From contig NZ_JADQBY010000021.1 in assembly GCF_016278385.1 (NCBI RefSeq), forward strand, positions 1 to 36,480: DNA of 36,480 nucleotides, read 5' to 3'. Position numbers and translations under genes: made by a program. Source of the DNA: Methanolobus sp. Lineage in GTDB: Archaea > Halobacteriota > Methanosarcinia > Methanosarcinales > Methanosarcinaceae. Below are positions 32,429 through 36,480 of the stretch, piece after piece (positions within the stretch are counted from its first letter, which is position 1; each line of letters begins with the position of its first letter). The notes beneath the pieces are model-generated. The model was not told where the DNA came from, made no database searches, and saw nothing but the letters and a program-made list of their open reading frames with translations.

Positions 32429-33466
32429 ATGGCATCGTCTTTTATTGATCTGGCTTACGTAGGTATTGCATCTATACAGGAGTACCTTGCTTTGCATGTA
32501 CTTCTGTGTCTGATACCTGCCTTTTTCCTGGCAGGTGCAATAGCATCACTCTTCTCCAAAGAATCCGTTTTGAAATTCTTCGGGGCTGACGCACCAAAAT
32601 ATGTATCCTATACCGTTGCTGCTGCTTCCGGTTGTCTTCTCGCGGTTTGTAGTTGTACCGTACTGCCACTTTTTGCAGGTATCTACAAAAGAGGAGCAGG
32701 CATCGGTCCTGCAACAACGTTCCTGTTCTCAGCCCCGGCTATTAATGTCCTGGCTATTGTTTACACCGCAAAGATACTGGGCTATGATCTTGGTGTCGCA
32801 AGGGCGGTCATTGCTATTCTCCTCTCAGTGTTCATAGGTATCATGATGGCTTTCATATACGAAAAGGACAATGGTGAAAGAAAGAGCATTAAGACATTTG
32901 GAGAAGAAAAGCACGCCCACACAGTATGGCTTTTCCTGTTGCTTCTTGCTATCCTTGTAACACCTGAGATATTTCCAACCTGGAATCCAATGTTGTTCGT
33001 AGAAATTCCATTGATACTTATTACAGTATATGTTTCTCTTAAGTGGTTCAGCAAAGAAGAACTTGAAAGCTGGATGAGTGAAACATGGTTTCTCACAAAG
33101 CAGATAACACCCCTTCTTCTGATAGGTGTGTTCTTTGCAGGTATCATTGTTGAGCTTCTCCCGGCTGAATATGTTGTAGAATATGTGGGAGGAAGCACTG
33201 CAACGTCATACATTATTGCATCTGTGGCAGCAGCCCTCATGTATTTCTCAACATTGACAGAAGTACCTATCATAAGTGCGCTCACACTTCTTGGTATGGG
33301 TAAGGGTCCTGCACTCTCCATGCTTCTGGCAGGTCCTGCACTGAGTTTGCCGAATATGATAGTCATAAATCGAATAATGGGTGTAAAGAAAGGTCTTACA
33401 TATATCTCAATGGTTGTCGTTATTTCAGCAATATCAGGATACATATTCGGAATGTTTCTTATATGA
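32429..33466 (+). CDS. ArsP-like (DUF318) permease
   Basis: The product is 345 aa with 8-10 membrane helices. The signature SGCLLAVCSCTVLPLFAGIYKRGAG is split by conserved Cys residues, and the mirrored motif STLTEVPIISALTLLGMGKG is in the second half, with SAPAIN and AGPALSLPNM loops. ArsP-type members export trivalent organoarsenicals and related compounds; substrates of archaeal forms are unknown. It starts at a leaderless ATG and leads a co-directional run of five genes. The conserved CSC motif suggests soft-metal or thiol contact. Confidence 0.88.
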   Translation: MASSFIDLAYVGIASIQEYLALHVLLCLIPAFFLAGAIASLFSKESVLKFFGADAPKYVSYTVAAASGCLLAVCSCTVLPLFAGIYKRGAGIGPATTFLFSAPAINVLAIVYTAKILGYDLGVARAVIAILLSVFIGIMMAFIYEKDNGERKSIKTFGEEKHAHTVWLFLLLLAILVTPEIFPTWNPMLFVEIPLILITVYVSLKWFSKEELESWMSETWFLTKQITPLLLIGVFFAGIIVELLPAEYVVEYVGGSTATSYIIASVAAALMYFSTLTEVPIISALTLLGMGKGPALSMLLAGPALSLPNMIVINRIMGVKKGLTYISMVVVISAISGYIFGMFLI

Positions 33467-33491
33467 GTAGAACAAAAGTTCCGGTGAAAAT

Positions 33492-34181
33492 ATGAACATA
33501 CTGCTGATATCTGATATTCACGGCAATAAGGAAGCTCTGGATGCAGTGCTTGAAGTCCCGCATGACATGGTCATCTGTCTTGGTGATCTTGCTGATTATG
33601 GTCCTTCACCCTCTGAATGCATTAATCTGGTCATGCAGCAGGGAATTGAAACAGTTCTTGGAAACCATGATGCTGCTCTTGGCTCAGGTATTGAATGCGG
33701 ATGCGGGTACAAGTACAAGCACCTGTCCGAAGCCACAAGAGAATATACGTGGAAAAACACCACTGAGGAACAGATGTCTTTCCTTCGTCAGCTTCCTTTT
33801 AGTATCACAAAGAAAATAGACGGTCTGAAACTCTATTTCACCCACGGAAGCCCACGTTCCAATTATGAGTACATAAAACCTGAGACATCGGAGTCAGAAC
33901 TTGAGGAGATGCTAGCAGGAATCGATGCAGATGTGATATTTATTGGTCATTCACATGTGTCTTTTGTGAGGACGCACAAAAAGATGCTCATCATAAATCC
34001 GGGTTCAGCAGGTCAGCCCAGGGATGGGAATCGGCATGCCAGTTGTGCTGTATTTGATACCACAATTCAGGAAACCGAACTCCTACGCCTTGAATACGAT
34101 ATAGGGACCACGTGCAAAAAGATCGAAGAGAACATGCCTAACGCAGATGAACTGACAGCTATATTAAAGAAAGGGTACTGA
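33492..34181 (+). CDS. Calcineurin-like metallophosphoesterase, YfcE/MJ0936-like
   Basis: The product is 229 aa. All metal-site motifs are present in order: ISDIHGN (N-terminus), LGDLADYGP, LGNHDAAL, FTHGSPR and IGHSHVSF. It carries an unusual Cys pair (IECGCGYKYK, residues ~74-83) inside the domain. A weak GGTGAAAAT site precedes the ATG. It is 25 bases after the permease and 34 before the ferredoxin gene, so probably in the same operon. Substrate unknown; the family hydrolyses phosphodiesters such as cyclic nucleotides. Confidence 0.9.
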   Translation: MNILLISDIHGNKEALDAVLEVPHDMVICLGDLADYGPSPSECINLVMQQGIETVLGNHDAALGSGIECGCGYKYKHLSEATREYTWKNTTEEQMSFLRQLPFSITKKIDGLKLYFTHGSPRSNYEYIKPETSESELEEMLAGIDADVIFIGHSHVSFVRTHKKMLIINPGSAGQPRDGNRHASCAVFDTTIQETELLRLEYDIGTTCKKIEENMPNADELTAILKKGY

Positions 34182-34215
34182 CATTCCCTTTAACAAAAAA
34201 GGAAGTGTTCACAAA

Positions 34216-34398
34216 ATGGTGCTTATTACAGTTTCCGATGACAACTGTACCGGTTGTGGTTCATGCGTGGATGCGTGTCAGAATGATGTGCTTGAGCTGA
34301 AAAACGGTATATGTTTTCCGGCAAGAATGAGTTTGTGCAAGTACTGCATTGATTGTATAAGATCCTGCGATTTTTATGCTATAAAAGTGATTATTTAG
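34216..34398 (+). CDS. Small ferredoxin with two [4Fe-4S] motifs
   Basis: The product is 60 aa with CTGCGSCVDAC and CKYCIDCIRSC, each a full C-x2-C-x2-C-x3-C binding motif, so two [4Fe-4S] clusters are expected. GGAAGTG lies nine bases before the ATG. It ends in TAG. Its place between phosphoesterase and thioredoxin suggests that it supplies electrons to a redox step of this operon. Confidence 0.92.
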   Translation: MVLITVSDDNCTGCGSCVDACQNDVLELKNGICFPARMSLCKYCIDCIRSCDFYAIKVII

Positions 34399-34421
34399 TT
34401 TAAACTTAAAGAGATGAAAAT

Positions 34422-34655
34422 ATGAAAATAGAAATACTAGGTACTGGTTGCCCTAAATGCAACAAGACAAAGAAGTTCGTTGAAGAGGCAGTTGCACAAG
34501 CAGGTGTTGATGCTGAGATAGTAAAAGTAGAGGATATGGACGGTATACTTGCATATGGAGTATTGATAACTCCTGCTGTTGTTGTTGACGGTGAGGTAAA
34601 GATCGTTGGCAGAGTGCCAAAGGTAGATGAGGTTATTGAATGGATAACAAAATAA
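34422..34655 (+). CDS. Thioredoxin-like small redox-active disulfide protein
   Basis: The product is 77 aa with active site CPKC near residues 10-13 (LGTGCPKCNKT), a cis-Pro in VLITPAVVVDG and the closing helix KVDEVIEWI: a minimal thioredoxin fold of the type common in methanogens. GAGATG precedes the ATG. The last 16 bases overlap the next gene, so both are made together. A likely role is thiol-disulfide exchange with the neighbouring Cys-rich DGC protein. Confidence 0.92.
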   Translation: MKIEILGTGCPKCNKTKKFVEEAVAQAGVDAEIVKVEDMDGILAYGVLITPAVVVDGEVKIVGRVPKVDEVIEWITK

Positions 34656-35035
34656 TACCTATGTCTGAGAATGCAAAATGTTCATGTGGCGCTTCCATTA
34701 TAGGAGTCTTCCCATGTGCCGGTGCATCCAATGTAGGTCAGTTAAGCAATGCTATTGCAGTTGAATTGCACAAGCAGGGCATTGGTAATATGATGTGCAC
34801 TGTAGGTATTGGTGGCAAAATAAATGGTCTTCTTAAGTCTGCAGAAGGCTGCGATTCCATCATTGTCATTGATGGTTGCCCTCTAAAATGTGCTCAAGCA
34901 ACAATGGAAGAAGCAGGTATTCCAATTGGAAAACACATACTTCTAACTGACATGGACATAAAAAAGAACAAGGATCTTGATATTGACCCTGCACAGGTTA
35001 AGGAAGTCCTTTCAAAGGTCACGGAGCTGCTCTAA
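34640..35035 (+). CDS. DGC-domain (putative zinc-binding) protein
   Basis: The product is 131 aa from the ATG at 34640, supported by GAGGT six bases before it inside the thioredoxin gene; a second ATG at 34661 has no such site. Conserved Cys residues appear in CSCGASII, FPCAGASNVGQLSN, MMCTVGIGGKINGLL and IDGCPLKCA, as in the DGC family, named for its Asp-Gly-Cys motif and predicted to bind zinc. DGC proteins often occur with thioredoxin and DUF318 permeases, as here. Function unknown; metal or thiol handling is likely. Confidence 0.85.
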   Translation: MDNKIIPMSENAKCSCGASIIGVFPCAGASNVGQLSNAIAVELHKQGIGNMMCTVGIGGKINGLLKSAEGCDSIIVIDGCPLKCAQATMEEAGIPIGKHILLTDMDIKKNKDLDIDPAQVKEVLSKVTELL

Positions 35036-35052
35036 AGCAGCCGCCAGTTTTT
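35024..35052 (+). terminator. Terminator of the permease-DGC operon
   Basis: GCTGCT and AGCAGC (35026-35031 and 35036-35041) pair around CTAA, which includes the stop codon of the DGC gene. Five T follow at 35048-35052. It lies just before the convergent phosphoesterase. Confidence 0.6.
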
Positions 35053-35054
35053 GC

Positions 35055-35543
35055 TTATATTTCTATTATTTCTACACCAAGTTCTGGATCAAGAAGTGCA
35101 ACAGTACGTTTGCCCGTGAGCACTCCTGCGGTTTCCCCTGGATTAATCAGCAGTGTCTCATTTATTTTTGTGACACCAGCATGATGTGTATGTCCCCTGA
35201 CAACTATGTCAAAATCTCCCGATTCTGCCATAGCAATAACCGGCGGCTCATATATTCCATGAATGAGTGCAATTCTTTTTCCATCGATTTCAAGGTCACC
35301 AAAGTCACCACAACATACAGCTTCAATCTCCTCGAACTTTTCCTTAAGAAGCAACCTGTCACCATCATTGTTCCCGAAAACAAAATAAAGGTCAGCTTTA
35401 AGTTGCTTAAAAGGTACTGCCGTGAAAGGAGAAATTATATCTCCTGCATGAAGGACAGTTTTCACTTTCTTCTTATTAAACAGTTCTACGGCTGCTCTGA
35501 TAGCATCCATATTATCATGCGAATCACTCATAATTCCTATCAT
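35055..35543 (-). CDS. Metallophosphoesterase, YfcE/MJ0936 family
   Basis: The product is 162 aa, the usual length. Motifs: MSDSHDNMDAI, LHAGDIISPF, FGNNDGD, LIHGIYEPP and RGHTHHAG, a full dinuclear metal site with the family-typical Asn-Asn-Asp triad. MJ0936-type enzymes hydrolyse phosphodiesters. It is a separate single gene on the minus strand, convergent with the permease operon. The following gap (35544-35800) is AT-rich and holds no gene I can support. Confidence 0.92.
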   Translation of the reverse strand: MIGIMSDSHDNMDAIRAAVELFNKKKVKTVLHAGDIISPFTAVPFKQLKADLYFVFGNNDGDRLLLKEKFEEIEAVCCGDFGDLEIDGKRIALIHGIYEPPVIAMAESGDFDIVVRGHTHHAGVTKINETLLINPGETAGVLTGKRTVALLDPELGVEIIEI

Positions 35544-35800
35544 TTTTCCATCTCTCTTCTTTAAAGATAGTTCGGACAGGATTTATTCTTTTTCAGAAGA
35601 TTGGATTGTTACTAAAATAAAAATTACCATCTGTTTTTGCAGATTTTATATTTTATAAAAAACCCAGATAAGGAAAATAGATTGGTTGATGGCAAGTTAT
35701 TATCACCATTATCCGCTATATAATATTATTTTTAGGTTTTATAAATTAATGCGGAGTCGTGTTAGATTAAATCCAACACGAAAACCGCTATATTAAAGTT

Positions 35801-36480
35801 TTAACTCACCTTAATCCAATCAACTAGAAGATACTGATCGGATGCAGTTTTTGTGCCTTGTAACCACTGTGGGAACCAGGTATTTACCATTAAGTACATA
35901 GAATTCGTAGTCATCCCATCTGTCCAAGTTTGTAGCAGTTTGTCGTCAACATAGAAGTTTAGAACACCTTGTTCAAATTCAAACTTATAGTCATGGTAAC
36001 CAGCTGTTGGATCAAATCCCATATTCTTAGTTACTGAATGCTGCATTTTACCATTTGCATATGTTGTGAAGTCTACATTACCAGATTTATCATTGTATAC
36101 CTCTATATCTACTTCATTGTAAAAGTCAGGACCCAAGTACATAAAAAAACCTGTAATTGATGATGGTGCGTTTGGAAGTTTCATCCTTGCGCTGTATGTA
36201 CCATACTTGTAAAAATCTACAGATTGAATCTCTCCGCCATTGAGTGTGTTTGCAGGGATTTTAATCCTCATGTTTCCATCTTTTACATCAACATTAGCTG
36301 GGTCTAATGTACTACGTTCTAACTTAAATGAAGATTTCATCCAGTAATTTGAATTAAAATTATCAAAATTATCTATAAAACTATATTCTACAGGTGTATC
36401 GTCTACAGGTGTATCATCTACAGGTGTATCATCTACAGGTGTATCATCTACAGGTGTATCATCTACAGGTGTATCATCTA
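35801..36480 (-). CDS. GH16-family glycoside hydrolase, N-terminus beyond the window
   Basis: The C-terminal ~226 codons are visible. The GH16 catalytic signature is in NEVDIEVYN (the E-x-D-x-E pattern), with aromatic substrate-cleft residues in FFMYLGPDFYN and the closing strand LLVDWIKVS. The domain starts near VEYSFIDNFDNFNSNYW at about 36375. An internal ATG at 36340 is not the real start, because the frame continues upstream through DDTPV repeats to the window edge. GH16 enzymes cut beta-1,3/1,4-glucans or related polymers. The repeat linker implies an exported, multi-domain enzyme. Its origin by transfer is possible. Confidence 0.88.
   Translation of the reverse strand, partial: DDTPVDDTPVDDTPVDDTPVDDTPVDDTPVEYSFIDNFDNFNSNYWMKSSFKLERSTLDPANVDVKDGNMRIKIPANTLNGGEIQSVDFYKYGTYSARMKLPNAPSSITGFFMYLGPDFYNEVDIEVYNDKSGNVDFTTYANGKMQHSVTKNMGFDPTAGYHDYKFEFEQGVLNFYVDDKLLQTWTDGMTTNSMYLMVNTWFPQWLQGTKTASDQYLLVDWIKVS
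36393..36480 (-). repeat. 15-bp tandem repeats encoding DDTPV
   Basis: Six units (five full, one cut by the window end) of GGTGTATCATCTACA at exact 15-base steps from 36393; only the first differs, with G for A. On the coding (minus) strand each gives Asp-Asp-Thr-Pro-Val, an acidic Pro/Thr linker. Near-perfect identity points to recent expansion by slippage, so copy number probably varies between strains. Confidence 0.92.

Noticed and set aside
36393-36480. CRISPR array
   Set aside because: The repeats are 15 bp, contiguous without spacers, and in frame inside a coding sequence.

Overview
The window reads as the chromosome of an AT-rich, motile methanogenic archaeon, most likely a methylotrophic member of the Methanosarcinaceae (Methanolobus/Methanococcoides type). 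The reasons are archaellins with the class III QVGIG signal, archaeal TATA boxes, GGTGA/GGAGG ribosome sites, ATGA-type gene overlaps, sodium:solute symporters paired with the short accessory protein usual in methanosarcinas, and a transposase whose frame is crossed by one UAG codon, as expected where UAG can be read as pyrrolysine. The lineage is inferred from gene content; no rRNA is present.

Region 1 (1-10220) is an archaellin locus. flaB1 stands alone with its own terminator. A dead transposase and an opposed wHTH/7TM gene pair separate it from flaB2-flaB3. A hairpin plus U-run sits between flaB2 and flaB3. Continuing in the same direction come a Ca2+-loop surface protein, a lipoprotein, two histone-deacetylase-family hydrolases and a GNAT acetyltransferase fused to a zinc ribbon. 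None of the usual archaellum motor genes (arlC-J) is in the window.

Region 2 (10400-20065) is a dense set of signalling genes behind its own, apparently leaderless, promoter: a CheF-like protein, a V4R sensor domain, an Sm-like protein, a KaiC ATPase, a Roadblock/LC7 protein, a long coiled coil ending in a wHTH, a second GNAT and an unknown protein. Next to it lie a divergent KaiC-like ATPase lacking the KaiC Glu pair, a coiled-coil wHTH plus MinD-like ATPase pair, and an unknown protein. Regions 1 and 2 together look like an undescribed module that combines protein acetylation/deacetylation with KaiC/Roadblock/CheF signalling beside archaellins. This is inference from gene order.

Region 3 (20221-25820) has a complete IS5-like element (13-bp ends, 4-bp target duplication), a 41-aa protein coupled to a ubiquitin-like sulfur carrier, a TrmB/MarR-type regulator, a DUF2117-type protein, an UPF0173 hydrolase, a long-range inverted repeat and a decayed PocR-type histidine kinase.

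Region 4 (25845-31310) holds two paralogous operons, each encoding a ~40-aa membrane protein and a sodium:solute symporter. Between them is a graveyard: a GyrI-like gene with two 1-base deletions, a YkgJ-type gene with a stop at codon 3, and membrane/regulator remnants.

Region 5 (31400-36480) has a methyltransferase divergent from an ArsP-like permease operon (permease, phosphoesterase, ferredoxin, CPKC thioredoxin, DGC zinc protein). Two copies of TTTCAA-N6-TTGAAA bracket the permease TATA box. The window ends in a phosphoesterase and a GH16 glycosidase domain preceded by DDTPV repeats that run off the edge.
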